DNA of 6,421 bases from an uncultured Clostridia bacterium (lineage in GTDB: Bacteria > Bacillota > Clostridia > Oscillospirales > Oscillospiraceae). Of this stretch, positions 6,338 to 6,421 are shown one piece after another (position 1 is the first letter of the stretch; each line of letters starts with the position of its first letter). Location: contig CAMGCA010000128.1 of the NCBI GenBank assembly GCA_946011705.1, positions 1 to 6,421 on the forward strand, in the 5' to 3' direction. A model generated the notes under the pieces. That model searched no databases. It was given only the letters and a program-made list of their open reading frames with translations, and was not told the DNA's origin. Both the position numbers and the translations under genes were made by a program.

Positions 6338-6421
6338 TTGCAGCAGATCAAACCGTGGCGCAACAAAAAAAGAGCCACGACACAAATAAAACACCAAAAA
6401 ACAAAAATAGTAAAATACCAC
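6338..6421. other. A-rich gap to the right edge with one hairpin; no gene seen
   Basis: CGTGGC (6354-6359) and GCCACG (6374-6379) can pair around a 14-base A-rich loop. No T-run follows on the plus strand, so it is not a standard terminator; it may be a processing or attenuating hairpin before a downstream gene beyond the window. Confidence 0.4.

Noticed and set aside
6098..6421. Hydrophobic minus-strand frame of 107 codons at the right edge
   Set aside because: It mirrors the two repeats of the plus-strand small gene and has no ribosome binding site; the plus-strand gene has promoter and binding site.

Overview
The window looks like chromosomal DNA of a low-to-moderate GC Gram-positive anaerobe, most likely a gut Clostridia (Oscillospiraceae/Ruminococcaceae-like). 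This rests on strong AGGAGG-type ribosome binding sites before nearly every gene, a GlpP-family antiterminator (a Firmicutes regulator), a GlpA-like FAD oxidoreductase instead of a plain aerobic GlpD, and compact single-direction operons. The genus is an inference from gene style only. I see no RNA genes for translation, insertion sequences, CRISPR arrays or phage genes.

Positions 1-4343 are a glycerol-use locus on the minus strand. Read in transcription order it is glpP (G3P-responsive antiterminator), a TetR-family regulator, a 197-base regulatory gap, glpK (glycerol kinase), glpF (glycerol facilitator), a 150-base gap that can fold into a long hairpin, and a glpA-type FAD-dependent glycerol-3-phosphate oxidoreductase that leaves the window at its left edge. 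GlpF admits glycerol, GlpK makes glycerol-3-phosphate, and the FAD enzyme would oxidise it to dihydroxyacetone phosphate. Control appears layered: a TetR protein with operator-like repeats at the glpK promoter, and GlpP with RNA structures in leaders. The glpP leader holds an intrinsic terminator with a possible competing antiterminator. Part of its sequence (TGAGAGC..GGGT..GGCC..TTGGCGT) recurs in the hairpin upstream of the glpA-type gene.

Positions 4344-5946 hold a peroxide-defence operon on the minus strand: a clear promoter, an ahpC peroxiredoxin gene, a stand-alone AhpF N-terminal-domain protein with a CQHC redox site, and a strong terminator. The ahpC reading frame is otherwise intact (188 codons) but codon 112 is TAG. 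The truncated product would lack the catalytic arginine and the resolving cysteine. It is therefore a fresh nonsense allele, a sequencing error, or a recoded amber codon.

Divergent from ahpC, on the plus strand, is a small acidic 70-residue protein built from two 32-residue repeats, each with a KDDxxTCALxDMNCL block. It has a good extended -10 promoter, a structured leader and a strong ribosome binding site. I do not recognise its family; a repeat-type modified peptide precursor or a cysteine-based metal/redox protein are the best guesses. It and ahpC share the same -35 context (CCTTGCATT) on opposite strands around an inverted repeat. The last 84 bases are A-rich with no gene visible.
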